This document shows, one piece after another, positions 25,460 through 34,369 of a DNA stretch of 64,000 bases (positions within the stretch are counted from its first letter, which is position 1; every line of letters begins with the position of its first letter). Both the position numbers and the translations under genes were made by a program. Source of the stretch: Dongia deserti (GTDB lineage Bacteria; Pseudomonadota; Alphaproteobacteria; Dongiales; Dongiaceae). The notes under the pieces were generated by a model that saw nothing but the letters and a program-made list of their open reading frames with translations, was not told the origin of the DNA and searched no databases. The stretch covers positions 306,846-370,845 of the forward strand of contig NZ_QORW01000004.1 of the NCBI RefSeq assembly GCF_003574735.1, written 5' to 3'.

Positions 25460-27730
25460 ATGAAAATCTCGCGGCTGCTGAAAGGGTGGCTCGTCGCCAT
25501 TCTAGCCACTCTCGCGCTCAGCATTGCCGTTCCGCACGCGAACGCGCAAACACCCTCGCCGGCTCCAGCTCCTGAGCCCACCGCAACGCCCGGCGACAAA
25601 CAAGCCGCGCCGGCCAGCGGCACGCGTGAAGATCTTCAGAACATGCTGGACACCCTGCGCGACCCTGCCAAGCGCGAGGAGCTCGAAAAGCAGATAGAGA
25701 CTCTGCTCGCAGTTCAGCAGCCTGAACCTGCGCCCGAAGAGCAGCCGCGCATCGGGATGCGCATTCTCGACACGCTGTCGAGCGGGTCCGAGCAATTCAG
25801 CCAGACATTGGAAGATCTGGGACGAGGCTTTGGTGCCTCCGGGCAACTCCTGTCCTGGCTCGAGATTCAAGCCACCGATCCAATGCGGCGCGCGATGTGG
25901 ATCGACGTCGGCTGGGATCTCGTCCTCAGCCTCGGTGCCGGATTCCTCGTTGCCTATGTCATCGCAGTCCTCGTCAGGGCCGCCCGGCATCGCCTGGCCC
26001 AGCGCGCCGGCGACCGGCTGTTCCGGCGCATCCGCTTCTCCGCCGCGCGGCTGCTCCTGGAGATGCTGCCAGTCATCGCGTTCGGGCTGGTTGCTTTCGG
26101 CGTCGCCGGGTGGACGGCGCCTATACCAACGGCGCGCGTAGCGCTGCTCGCTTTCATCAACGCGACGCTGATTTCGATGGCTGGCGCAGTCGCAGCGCGA
26201 TTCGTGTTCAGCCCTATGGAGCCCGGATTGCGGCTCTTCCCGCTCAGCGATGCCACCGCCGTCTATCTCTACGTCTGGTCGCGCCGGTTGATCGTGGTCA
26301 TCGCGTGGGGTTATGTGCTGCTGCAGGCCGCCCTGCTCCTGGGACTGCCGCCGTCGGGATATGCGATTGGCGCCAAGATCGTCGGGCTGATCGTGGCGGC
26401 CCTGCTGATCGTCCTGGTCCTGCAGAACAGGGAAACGGTCGCGTATTGGATCCGGGGCGGGCCGGCCGAAGGCGGTCGGCGGATCGCGCGCGGCCGCGCG
26501 GCCGAGATCTGGCACGTTGCGGCGATCGCCTACCTGGCGGGCGTTTATCTGATCTGGGCATTCAATATAGCGGGCGGATTCCTCTATCTCCTGCGCGCGA
26601 CCGTTCTCACAGTGCTGGTGATCGGCCTCCTGGTCGCGGGCGAGTACTGGGTGCCGCGACTCCTGGATCGCTTCTCCGGGCTCGATGCGCCTTTGGTGGC
26701 GCGCTATCCATTCGTGGCCGCTCGCACCAGCCGTTACCTGCCCATCCTGCGGCGAGTGCTGGTCTATGCCATCCGGATTGTAGCAATCCTGGTCATCCTG
26801 GCCGCCTGGCAGGTCGGCGTTACCGCCATCCTCTTCAGCGATACGGGCCGCAATATCCTCGGCCGGCTGTTCGATATCGCCGTCGTGTTAGTGATCTCGC
26901 TCGCCGCCTGGGAGGTGGCGAACGGCCTGATCACCGCGCACCTCAACAGGCGCGACACCTCGGGCGCGTCGCTCATCCGGTCCGCACGCATGCGGACCCT
27001 GCTGCCGCTGATCCGCAACGCGCTCATGATCGTGATCGCGGTGATGGCGACGCTGGTGGTCCTGTCGGAAATCGGCGTAGACATCGCGCCGTTGCTCGCC
27101 GGGGCAGGGGTCGCGGGCCTTGCGATCGGGTTCGGCGCGCAATCGCTCGTTAAGGACGTGATCACCGGCGCGTTCATTCTGTTCGAGGACACGATCAATA
27201 TCGGCGACGTCGTCAACATCAACGGCACGGGCGGCCTGGTGGAAGGCATGACGGTCCGCACCATCCGACTCCGCGACTTGTCGGGCAACGTGCACACAAT
27301 TCCCTTCGGATCGATCACGACCGTCACCAACATGACCAGGGAATTCTCGTACTACCTGCTCGATGTCGGGGTGGCTTACCGCGAGAGAACCGACGACGTG
27401 GTCGCCATTATGCGCGAGGTCGATGCCGAACTGCGCGAGGATCCGACACTCGGCCCCGATATCATCGCGCCAATCGAGATCCTTGGCGTCGATCGTTTCG
27501 AGGACTCCGCCGTCGTCGTCCGCGGCCGCATCAAGACCCTGCCGATCCGGCAGTGGGACGTAGGCCGAGAATACAACCGACGGCTCAAGATGAAGTTCGA
27601 CGAACGCGGGATCGAGATGCCGTTCCCGCACCGCACGATCTATTTTGGGGAGGGCAAGACAGGCACTGCGCCGCCAGCCCGCATAGTGCGCGAGGAGAGC
27701 GGGACGCCTGTGACCAAGCGCGACCGCTAG
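25460..27730 (+). CDS. mechanosensitive channel, MscS family with long N-terminal region
   Basis: A 756-residue inner-membrane channel. A Sec signal peptide (WLVAILATLALSIAVPHANA) is followed by a periplasmic linker rich in Pro and Ala, about ten membrane helices, and the MscS core near residues 525-720. The pore helix is PLLAGAGVAGLAIGFGAQSL, followed by the beta-domain IGDVVNINGTGGLVEGMTVR and HTIPFGSITTVTNMTR. The long periplasmic and extra helices resemble YbdG/MscK-type enlarged homologues. It would relieve osmotic downshock. Start chosen by GGAG upstream. Confidence 0.92.
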   Translation: MKISRLLKGWLVAILATLALSIAVPHANAQTPSPAPAPEPTATPGDKQAAPASGTREDLQNMLDTLRDPAKREELEKQIETLLAVQQPEPAPEEQPRIGMRILDTLSSGSEQFSQTLEDLGRGFGASGQLLSWLEIQATDPMRRAMWIDVGWDLVLSLGAGFLVAYVIAVLVRAARHRLAQRAGDRLFRRIRFSAARLLLEMLPVIAFGLVAFGVAGWTAPIPTARVALLAFINATLISMAGAVAARFVFSPMEPGLRLFPLSDATAVYLYVWSRRLIVVIAWGYVLLQAALLLGLPPSGYAIGAKIVGLIVAALLIVLVLQNRETVAYWIRGGPAEGGRRIARGRAAEIWHVAAIAYLAGVYLIWAFNIAGGFLYLLRATVLTVLVIGLLVAGEYWVPRLLDRFSGLDAPLVARYPFVAARTSRYLPILRRVLVYAIRIVAILVILAAWQVGVTAILFSDTGRNILGRLFDIAVVLVISLAAWEVANGLITAHLNRRDTSGASLIRSARMRTLLPLIRNALMIVIAVMATLVVLSEIGVDIAPLLAGAGVAGLAIGFGAQSLVKDVITGAFILFEDTINIGDVVNINGTGGLVEGMTVRTIRLRDLSGNVHTIPFGSITTVTNMTREFSYYLLDVGVAYRERTDDVVAIMREVDAELREDPTLGPDIIAPIEILGVDRFEDSAVVVRGRIKTLPIRQWDVGREYNRRLKMKFDERGIEMPFPHRTIYFGEGKTGTAPPARIVREESGTPVTKRDR

Positions 27731-28896
27731 GCCAGCTCCACCCAACTCCCGCTCTTGGCTGAGGCGATGACACTGTGGAGCACTTTCTCGATCGCCAGGG
27801 CATCGCCGATGGTGGGTGACAGCGTCTCCTTGCCGGCGATGCCTTCCAACAGATGGGCGACTTCGATGATCTTGAGATCATTGAACCCGATGCCGTGGCC
27901 CTTCGCCGGCGAGAAGCGGCCATAGAAGGGATGCTCCGGTCCCATGGGAATGAGGCGATAGCCGTTGGTCGGCGCGTCGCTCGCATCCTTGGTGTAGATC
28001 TGCAGCTCGTTCATCCGCTCATGATCGAACAGGATCGAACCGTTCGATCCGAACACCTCGAACGCGAGGTGGGACTTGCGGCCCCAATGGGCGCGGCTCG
28101 TCACCAGCGTGCCCATGATTCCGCCGTCGAATTGCAAGAGCGCGTGGGCGGTATCTTCGTTCTCCACTGCGCGGTATTCGCCGCTCAACGCGACCTTCAT
28201 GTCGCGCCGCTCCGTCCCGTCGCCGGCGGCCGGCACCGGGCGCTTCGGGATCAAGATTCGCGTGTCGGCCACCAGACGGCGCACGGGACCGATTAGATCG
28301 TGGGCGATGCTGACCAGATGCGAGGCGAGATCGCCGAGCGCGCCGAGGCCCGCCATGTCCTGCCGGCAGCGCCAGGAATAGGGGGTCTCTTCATCCGCCA
28401 TGTAGTCTTCGTCGCAGACGCCGCGGAAATAGCTGACATTGCCGATCGCACCCTCGGCGATGAGCTGCTTGGCGAAAGCGATCGCGGGTGAGCGTATGTA
28501 ATTGTAGCCGACCAGCGTCTTGCCTTTTGCAGAGCGCGCGACTGCCGCCATCTCCTCCGCCGCCGCTAGGTTCGCGGCCAGCGGCTTCTCGCAATAGACA
28601 TGCTTGCCGGCCTTCAGCGCGGCAATGGCGATGTCGTGATGCAGCGCGTTGGGCGTGGTGATCGAGACAATGTCGACTGCGGGATCGGCGATCAACTCCT
28701 GCCACGATTCGACGGCGCGCCGGAAGCCGAACCGCTGCGCCGCCTGCTGCGCGGCAGACAGGCTCACGTCCGCCACGACCTCGAGGCGGGTCGAGAGCGC
28801 GGTCTCAAAGATCGTGGGCGCCGATCTGAACGCCATGGCATGGGCAGCGCCCATGATGCCGGTGCCGACGACACCGATTCCGATGGATTGCGGCAT
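27727..28896 (-). CDS. Gfo/Idh/MocA-family oxidoreductase
   Basis: A 389-residue NAD(P)-dependent sugar or inositol oxidoreductase. Rossmann motif GVVGTGIMGAAHA at residues about 7-19, EKPLAAN with the catalytic Lys, and GGLGDLASHLVSIAHDLIG-like HxxH helix (GALGDLASHLVSIAHDLIG). Substrate unknown; neighbours suggest inositol or a related polyol. It is divergent from the RpiR regulator. Its stop overlaps the MscS stop by four bases. Confidence 0.9.
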   Translation of the reverse strand: MPQSIGIGVVGTGIMGAAHAMAFRSAPTIFETALSTRLEVVADVSLSAAQQAAQRFGFRRAVESWQELIADPAVDIVSITTPNALHHDIAIAALKAGKHVYCEKPLAANLAAAEEMAAVARSAKGKTLVGYNYIRSPAIAFAKQLIAEGAIGNVSYFRGVCDEDYMADEETPYSWRCRQDMAGLGALGDLASHLVSIAHDLIGPVRRLVADTRILIPKRPVPAAGDGTERRDMKVALSGEYRAVENEDTAHALLQFDGGIMGTLVTSRAHWGRKSHLAFEVFGSNGSILFDHERMNELQIYTKDASDAPTNGYRLIPMGPEHPFYGRFSPAKGHGIGFNDLKIIEVAHLLEGIAGKETLSPTIGDALAIEKVLHSVIASAKSGSWVELA

Positions 28897-28944
28897 GAAG
28901 TACGCTCCGAAACCGCCGCATCCGTGGCGACGGCTGCGGATTCT

Positions 28945-28980
28945 GGAATTTTTCGTTTGTATCAAGCAAGAGGAATTTTT
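28945..28980. promoter_or_regulatory. direct repeats between oxidoreductase and rpiR genes
   Basis: GGAATTTTT occurs at 28945-28953 and again at 28972-28980, 27 bases apart, in the only AT-rich part of this divergent intergenic region. They are candidate sites for the RpiR protein; inference only. Confidence 0.35.
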
Positions 28981-29023
28981 ATTCTATTTTGCGGTCTTTC
29001 CATCAAAAGCGGGGACGCGGGGC

Positions 29024-29899
29024 ATGCCGAAACGCAAGAACCTGACATCGGTGGGCACACGCACGCGCCGCGCCGCGGCGTCCGCCGTCCCGTCCGATGT
29101 CGTGGGACTCAATCGCGAGATCTCGACCCGCTATCCGACTCTCAGCAAGCGCCTAAGGCAGATCGCTGAGTTCGCGCTCAAGCATCCCAACGAGATCGCG
29201 ATCGAATCCATCGCGGTGATCGCGCAGCATGCCGGAGTGCAGCCCTCAGCGCTCATCCGCTTCGCCAAGGCGTTCGGCTTCGAAGGCTTCTCCGATCTGC
29301 AGCGCATTTTCCAGCAGCGGCTCCGCGAGAGCCGGCCAAGCTATGCCGAGCGCATCGCTGCCATGCGCGAGGAGCTGCATGGCCAGCGCGATCACGGGCC
29401 GCAAGCCATCCTGACCCGCTTCGCCGAAGCCAACATCGCCGCCCTGCAGCATCTGTGCGAGGAGACCAAGGCCGGCGACCTCGACCGCGCGGTGCAGATC
29501 CTCCGCAAGGCCGAGACGATCCATCTGGTGGCACAGCGCCGCTCGTTCCCGCTCGCCGCCTATCTCTATTACGCGCTGAGCAAGATCGGCCGGCGCGCGC
29601 ACCTGATAGACGCCATCGGCGGCATGGACCAGGAGCAGCGCCAACTGATGGACCCGCGGGATGCACTGGTCGCCGTCACCTACGCCGACTATACGCCGCG
29701 CGTGGTCGAGACCGTCACCTTTGCCGCCCAGCGCAAGGTGCCGGTCGTCGGCATCACCGACCAGCCCTTGAGCCCCCTCACCGCGCAATGCGACGTGGTG
29801 TTCTATGTCGAGGACGCCGCGGTGCACGACTTCCGCTCGCTCGGCGCCTCGATGTGCCTCGCGCAGTCGCTCGTGGTGGCGCTGGGGGCGACGGGGTAG
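29024..29899 (+). CDS. RpiR-family transcriptional regulator (HTH plus SIS domain)
   Basis: A 291-residue regulator. The RpiR helix-turn-helix is RLRQIAEFALKHPNEIAIES with AQHAGVQPSALIRFAKAFGF, and the sugar-phosphate isomerase (SIS) domain spans about 130-285. In rhizobia an RpiR protein (IolR) controls the inositol genes, and iolG and iolC lie within 3 kb, so this may be IolR. That role is inferred from position. An RNA-side start at 29024 is preferred over the longer frame. Confidence 0.85.
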   Translation: MPKRKNLTSVGTRTRRAAASAVPSDVVGLNREISTRYPTLSKRLRQIAEFALKHPNEIAIESIAVIAQHAGVQPSALIRFAKAFGFEGFSDLQRIFQQRLRESRPSYAERIAAMREELHGQRDHGPQAILTRFAEANIAALQHLCEETKAGDLDRAVQILRKAETIHLVAQRRSFPLAAYLYYALSKIGRRAHLIDAIGGMDQEQRQLMDPRDALVAVTYADYTPRVVETVTFAAQRKVPVVGITDQPLSPLTAQCDVVFYVEDAAVHDFRSLGASMCLAQSLVVALGATG

Positions 29900-29911
29900 G
29901 AGCAGGCGACG

Positions 29912-30616
29912 TCACGCAGCCAAGCGCGGCTGCAGATCGTCCAGCGTGACGTGCCCCAGGAAGTGACCGCTGCTGGTGGTCGGTTTCGCGTCCTCGATCG
30001 CGTGCGCGAAGATGACGGCCTTGTCGTGTTCCAGCTTCTGCAGGTGCTTGTAGAGCCGTGGATACTCCTTGCCGAGATCGAACAGGCGCAGATCTTCGCC
30101 CCAGCGCGCGATGCCAGCCAGATACGCGTCGGCAACTGTCCGGACATCGCCCGCCAGCCACGCACTGCTTGAAAGCAAGTGCTCGACATGCACATAGGCC
30201 TTGGCCACCTGTTCGCGTGCCAAGTTCCGCAGCATCTCTTTCTCTTTCGTCGCGTCCTCCGGCAGCTTGTAGGCGGTCCAGGCTGGCGCGAAGGCGCCGT
30301 GTAGTTCCATATGAAGGAACGCGAGCACGCTGTTGAGGCGGTCGAACGCGCGCGTGCCTTGCAGGAAGCCGAGACGCTGGCCTAGATCCCGCGCGGCGAT
30401 ATTGAGGAGGATCGCGAGGCTTTCGCCGAGCGCTTCGCCATTCTCCATAAGCAGGGTCGGCGTCAGGTGCTTGGGATTGATGCGCAGGTAGCGCTCATCT
30501 TTCGGCGCCAGCATCTCGATCCGGCAGAGGCGGTAAGGTTGCCCCAACCACTCCAGCGCCACGATCGATCCGAAAGAACAACCATGCGGCACGCCGTAGA
30601 ACAACACCGGTTCCAT
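29912..30616 (-). CDS. glutathione S-transferase-like protein
   Basis: A 234-residue protein beginning with a thioredoxin-fold half: FYGVPHGCSFGSIVALEWLG, INPKHLTPTLL (cis-Pro) and GEALGESLAILLNIA (the E-S pair that binds the glutathione gamma-glutamyl group). The C-terminal half is helical with WLAGDVRTVADAYLAGIARW. Divergent from the HxlR gene, which may control it. Substrate unknown. Confidence 0.85.
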   Translation of the reverse strand: MEPVLFYGVPHGCSFGSIVALEWLGQPYRLCRIEMLAPKDERYLRINPKHLTPTLLMENGEALGESLAILLNIAARDLGQRLGFLQGTRAFDRLNSVLAFLHMELHGAFAPAWTAYKLPEDATKEKEMLRNLAREQVAKAYVHVEHLLSSSAWLAGDVRTVADAYLAGIARWGEDLRLFDLGKEYPRLYKHLQKLEHDKAVIFAHAIEDAKPTTSSGHFLGHVTLDDLQPRLAA

Positions 30617-30738
30617 GATTCAAACTCCCGAAAATTGACTGCTTGCTCTCAACGGGATTGAACGTGGCGCTGGCCGTGCTACTTGTGAAGACGGCACTAA
30701 TTTGTGAGACGGGAACAATTTTTATACCGAGGTTCGTG

Positions 30739-31086
30739 ATGAAAGAGAGTGTATCGGGCTGCCCGGTTGAAGACGCCATTCGCCTGCTCGGCGGCCGCTG
30801 GCGCATCGTGCTCATCTATCATCTGCTGGACGGCAAGAGGCGCTTCAGCGAATTGCGCCGCGCCATGCCGTCCATCTCGCAGCGCATGCTGACGCTCGAT
30901 CTGCGTGCGTTGGAGAAAGCCGGACTCCTGCAGCGCACGGTCTACCCGGAAGTGCCACCGCGCGTGGAATACGATCTGACCGAGGAAGGCAGGCGCCTGC
31001 GCGAGCTGGTCGATCTGCTCGGCAAAGTCGGCACGCGGCTCGCCAACGTGCCGCAATGCGCCCCCGTGCAGAAGAGCGCGGCGTAG
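30739..31086 (+). CDS. HxlR-family transcriptional regulator
   Basis: A 115-residue winged-helix protein with the HxlR opening CPVEDAIRLLGGRWRIVLIY, then RRFSELRRAMPSISQRMLTL and VPPRVEYDLTEEGRRL. The Cys in the first line is the redox-sensing Cys of several family members. The ATG at 30739 precedes this segment; the longer frame is rejected. Divergent from the GST, suggesting a redox or electrophile response pair. Confidence 0.9.
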   Translation: MKESVSGCPVEDAIRLLGGRWRIVLIYHLLDGKRRFSELRRAMPSISQRMLTLDLRALEKAGLLQRTVYPEVPPRVEYDLTEEGRRLRELVDLLGKVGTRLANVPQCAPVQKSAA

Positions 31087-31089
31087 GCC

Positions 31090-32079
31090 TTAGCCTACGC
31101 GCACGCTTTTCCCTGTTTTCACGGATTCCACCGCCGCATCGGCCAGGATCAATGCCTTCAATCCATCCTCGCCCGTTGGCGAGAGCGGCTTGCCTTCCGT
31201 GACGCCGGCGACGAAAGTGTCCATCTCCGCGCGATAGGCGGCGGTGTAGCGCTCCAGGAAGAAATGGAGCGCAGGATCCGACGCAAAGCCCTCGGCAGTC
31301 GCCTTCTCGACCGTCGTCGCGTGCTGATTGTGGGCCCGCAACATGCCACCGCTGCCATGCACCTCGATGCGCTGGTCGTAGCCGTAGGTGGCGCGCCGCG
31401 AGTTTGAGATCTGCGCCAGGCGGCCGCTCTTGGTCTTGAGCGTCACCACCGCGGTATCAACATCGCCAACTTGGCCGATCGCGGGATCGACCAGGCACGC
31501 GGCCATGGCCGAGACTTCCACCGGCTCCTCGCCCAACAGGAAGCGCGCCATGTCGAGATCGTGGATCATCATGTCGCGGAACAGGCCGCCCGAATGCTTG
31601 ATGTAGGAGACCGGCGGCGGCCCGGGATCGCGCGACAGGATGGTGACGATCTCCGGCTTGCCCACCTCGCCCGCTTCCAGCCGCTTCTTCAGGGTCGCGA
31701 AACTCGGATCGAAGCGGCGGTTGAAGCCGATCATCAGCTTGGCCTTGGTGTCCGCCACGACCTTCAAGCAAGCCCGCACACGCTCCGCGGACAAGTCCAC
31801 CGGCTTTTCGCAGAACACCGCCTTGCCCGCTTTCGCGGCTTGCTCGATCAAATCGGCATGGGTGTCGGTCGGCGTGCAGATCAGCACCGCTTCGATGTTC
31901 TTGTCGTCCATGATCTCGGGAATGCCCTTGGCGACGCTCGCGCCGGTTTCGGTCGCAATCGCACCGGCCGCTTTGGCATCCACGTCAAAGACCGTAGCCA
32001 GCTTCGCAACCTTGTGCGCGGCGGCGGAACGCGCGTGAATCTGGCCGATCCGGCCAGCACCTAAAAGCCCGACCCGCAT
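31090..32079 (-). CDS. iolG: myo-inositol 2-dehydrogenase
   Basis: A 329-residue Gfo/Idh/MocA enzyme matching IolG. It starts MRVGLLGAGRIGQIHARSAA, has FCEKPVDLS with the catalytic Lys, IGFNRRFDPSF, and HSGGLFRDMMIHDLDMARFL with the catalytic Asp and His pair. It oxidises myo-inositol to scyllo-inosose with NAD. GGGAGGACATCC before the ATG is a strong ribosome site. Divergent from iolC. Confidence 0.92.
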   Translation of the reverse strand: MRVGLLGAGRIGQIHARSAAAHKVAKLATVFDVDAKAAGAIATETGASVAKGIPEIMDDKNIEAVLICTPTDTHADLIEQAAKAGKAVFCEKPVDLSAERVRACLKVVADTKAKLMIGFNRRFDPSFATLKKRLEAGEVGKPEIVTILSRDPGPPPVSYIKHSGGLFRDMMIHDLDMARFLLGEEPVEVSAMAACLVDPAIGQVGDVDTAVVTLKTKSGRLAQISNSRRATYGYDQRIEVHGSGGMLRAHNQHATTVEKATAEGFASDPALHFFLERYTAAYRAEMDTFVAGVTEGKPLSPTGEDGLKALILADAAVESVKTGKSVRVG

Positions 32080-32103
32080 GGATGTCCTCCCTACAAATAC
32101 CAG

Positions 32104-32143
32104 ACATTCCGTTATTGACAGAAAATAGAATGTTTGTTTCATT
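32104..32143. promoter_or_regulatory. iolG-iolC intergenic promoter and inverted repeat
   Basis: ACATTC (32104-32109) and GAATGT (32128-32133) form an inverted repeat that straddles TTGACA (32115-32120), a consensus -35 for iolC; 17 bases later TTCATT (32138-32143) could be a weak -10. The repeat is well placed for a repressor. The IolR consensus reported from rhizobia (GGAA-N6-TTCC) is not evident. Confidence 0.4.
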
Positions 32144-32246
32144 AGGGCAAGCGCGAACGTCAAGCAGCGCGTCGAGATGGTGCGTCCTTGCGGCGCGCTG
32201 ACGGGGGAAGCGATGGACCGCGCTCCGCACTGGGCAGGAAGGCCAT

Positions 32247-34160
32247 ATGGCCCAAGACCTTGACGTCATCACCATCGGGCGCTCCTCGGTCGATCTCTAT
32301 GGTCAGCAGATCGGCGGCCGCCTCGAGGACATGGGCACGTTCGCCAAGTCGGTCGGCGGCTGCCCCTCCAACATCGCCATCGGCGCGGCGCGCCTGGGTC
32401 TCAAATCCGCCATCCTGACGCGCGTCGGCGATGAGCATATGGGCCGCTTCATCCGCGAGCAAATGGCCCGTGAAGGCGTCGCCGTCGACGGTATCAGGAC
32501 CGATCCCAAGCGGTTGACCGCGCTCGTCATTCTGGGCGTCAGAGATTCCGACAGCTTCCCCCTCATCTTCTATCGCACCGATTGCGCCGACATGGCGCTC
32601 GATGAAAGCGACGTCGATCCGGAATTCATCAAGCGCGCGCGGGCGATCGTGGTGACGGGCACGCATTTCTCGACGCCAACCACGGCGGCGGCGCAGCGCA
32701 AAGCGATGAAGATTGCGCGCGAGAACGGTACGAAGATCGTGTTCGACATCGACTATCGCCCGAACCTGTGGGGCCTGGCCGGGCACGGCGCGGGTGAATC
32801 GCGCTACATAGCCTCCGACCGGGTGTCGCAGCATCTGCAGCCGATCCTGCCCGCGTGCGACCTGATCGTCGGCACCGAGGAAGAAGTGAAGATCGCCGGC
32901 GGCGCCGAGGACGCGTTGACAGCGTTGCGCAACATCCGTGCCAGGAGCAGCGCCATCATCGTGCTGAAGCGCGGGCCCAAGGGCTGCGCGGTCTTTTCCG
33001 ATGCAATTCCGGACGATGTCGATCAGGGCATCGTCGGCAGCGGGTTCCCGATCGAGGTCTACAACGTGCTCGGCGCGGGGGATGCCTTCATGTCAGGCTT
33101 CCTGCGCGGCTGGCTGACCGGAGAGAAGCTGGAGACCTGCGCGACCTGGGCCAACGCCTGCGGCGCCTTCGCGGTATCACGCCTGCTCTGCTCGCCGGAG
33201 ATCCCGACCTGGACGGAGCTGCAATACTTCCTGGAGCATGGCAGCAAGCATCGCGCGCTACGGTACGATGCCGACCTCAACCACATTCATTGGTCGACGA
33301 CGCGGCGCGGCCGCTGGTCCCTCCTGCTGGCGCTCGCCATCGATCACCGCGCGCAGATGGAGGATCTGGCGGACAAGGCGGGCGTGCCACGCGCCCGCAT
33401 CGGCGCATTCAAGGCGCTAGCGGTGGCGGCTGCCACCAAGGTTGCCGACGGGCAGCCAGGCTTCGGGATGCTGCTCGATGGCACCTATGGCCGCGAGGCC
33501 TTGTTCCGCGCCGCGGATCATGACCTCTGGATCGCGCGGCCGGTAGAACGGCCGGGATCGCGCCCTCTCAGGTTCGAGACAGAGGATCTCGGCTCCCATC
33601 TCGCCGAATGGCCGGTGACGCACGTCATCAAATGTCTGTGCTTCTATCATCCGGACGATCCGGAAGCGTTGCGTGCCGAGCAGGAGGAGCGGCTGTTGAC
33701 CCTTTATGACGCCGCGCGCACGGCGGGGCGCGAGTTGCTGGTCGAGATCATCGCCGGCAAGCACGGACCGTCGACCGACGAAACGGTCGCCACCGTCCTG
33801 CGCCGGCTCTATGATCTCGGCATCCGTCCGGACTGGTGGAAGCTGGAGCCGCAGGCGACCCGGACTGCCTGGCAGCAGATCGGGGACGTGATCCGGGCGC
33901 GCGATCCGTTCTGTCGCGGTGTCGTGCTGCTGGGCCTCGAGGCCAGCGAGGATGTGTTGGAGGAGGCATTCCAGGCGGCCGCCAGCGATCCGATCGTGAA
34001 AGGCTTCGCCGTCGGCCGCACCATCTTCGCCGAGCCCGCCGATGCCTGGCTGCGCGGCCAGATGGACGACACGGCTGCCATCTCGGAGATGGCGCGGCGC
34101 TTCTCCCGCCTCACCGACGCCTGGAAGAAAGCCAAGCGCGCCAATTCGGCGGCGGCTTGA
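32247..34160 (+). CDS. iolC: 5-dehydro-2-deoxygluconokinase fused to DUF2090 (IolC)
   Basis: A 637-residue two-domain protein. Residues 1-325 form a PfkB-type kinase: ITIGRSSVDLYGQQIGG, SVGGCPSNIAIGAARLG, and YNVLGAGDAFMSGFLRG with the catalytic Asp. Residues about 335-630 are the DUF2090 domain, an aldolase-like barrel with LLALAIDHRAQM and GFAVGRTIF. This kinase-DUF2090 fusion is the usual rhizobial IolC, which phosphorylates 2-deoxy-5-keto-gluconate; the second part may do the later aldol step. The prophage begins 30 bp after the stop, where iolDEB would be expected. Confidence 0.93.
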   Translation: MAQDLDVITIGRSSVDLYGQQIGGRLEDMGTFAKSVGGCPSNIAIGAARLGLKSAILTRVGDEHMGRFIREQMAREGVAVDGIRTDPKRLTALVILGVRDSDSFPLIFYRTDCADMALDESDVDPEFIKRARAIVVTGTHFSTPTTAAAQRKAMKIARENGTKIVFDIDYRPNLWGLAGHGAGESRYIASDRVSQHLQPILPACDLIVGTEEEVKIAGGAEDALTALRNIRARSSAIIVLKRGPKGCAVFSDAIPDDVDQGIVGSGFPIEVYNVLGAGDAFMSGFLRGWLTGEKLETCATWANACGAFAVSRLLCSPEIPTWTELQYFLEHGSKHRALRYDADLNHIHWSTTRRGRWSLLLALAIDHRAQMEDLADKAGVPRARIGAFKALAVAAATKVADGQPGFGMLLDGTYGREALFRAADHDLWIARPVERPGSRPLRFETEDLGSHLAEWPVTHVIKCLCFYHPDDPEALRAEQEERLLTLYDAARTAGRELLVEIIAGKHGPSTDETVATVLRRLYDLGIRPDWWKLEPQATRTAWQQIGDVIRARDPFCRGVVLLGLEASEDVLEEAFQAAASDPIVKGFAVGRTIFAEPADAWLRGQMDDTAAISEMARRFSRLTDAWKKAKRANSAAA

Positions 34161-34189
34161 GATAGATGCTGCTCGCCTTAAGTGAGGGC

Positions 34190-34207
34190 TGACACATGAT
34201 CTGCGCA
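34190..34207 (+). repeat. transposase-binding site L1 (terminal)
   Basis: TGACACATGATCTGCGCA begins with the TG typical of Mu ends and is followed by ATCC. It is the outermost of three near-identical 18-mers. Confidence 0.7.
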
Positions 34208-34305
34208 ATCCGGGATTCCGTGGGATGACGCGGGACATGGCGGGATGGAGTCCGCTCTATCAAGGGGTTGCGGAAAAATCGGCGCGCCGCTCGCGCGCGT
34301 TCGCC

Positions 34306-34323
34306 TGACACTTGGATTGCGCA
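34306..34323 (+). repeat. transposase-binding site L2
   Basis: TGACACTTGGATTGCGCA, 116 bases inside the end, matches the terminal site at 14 of 18 positions. Phage Mu also has its second left site a little over 100 bases in. Confidence 0.65.
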
Positions 34324-34347
34324 CTTTCCCCCGAACGGCCGCTCTCC

Positions 34348-34365
34348 CGACACATGATTTGCGCA
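34348..34365 (+). repeat. transposase-binding site L3
   Basis: CGACACATGATTTGCGCA, 158 bases inside the end, matches the terminal site at 16 of 18 positions. The 116 and 158 offsets resemble the L2 and L3 positions of Mu. Confidence 0.68.
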
Positions 34366-34369
34366 CATT

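Noticed and set aside
34161..34189. tRNA-type attachment site at the prophage boundary
   Set aside because: No tRNA is present and the phage encodes a MuA transposase, not an integrase, so no att site is expected.
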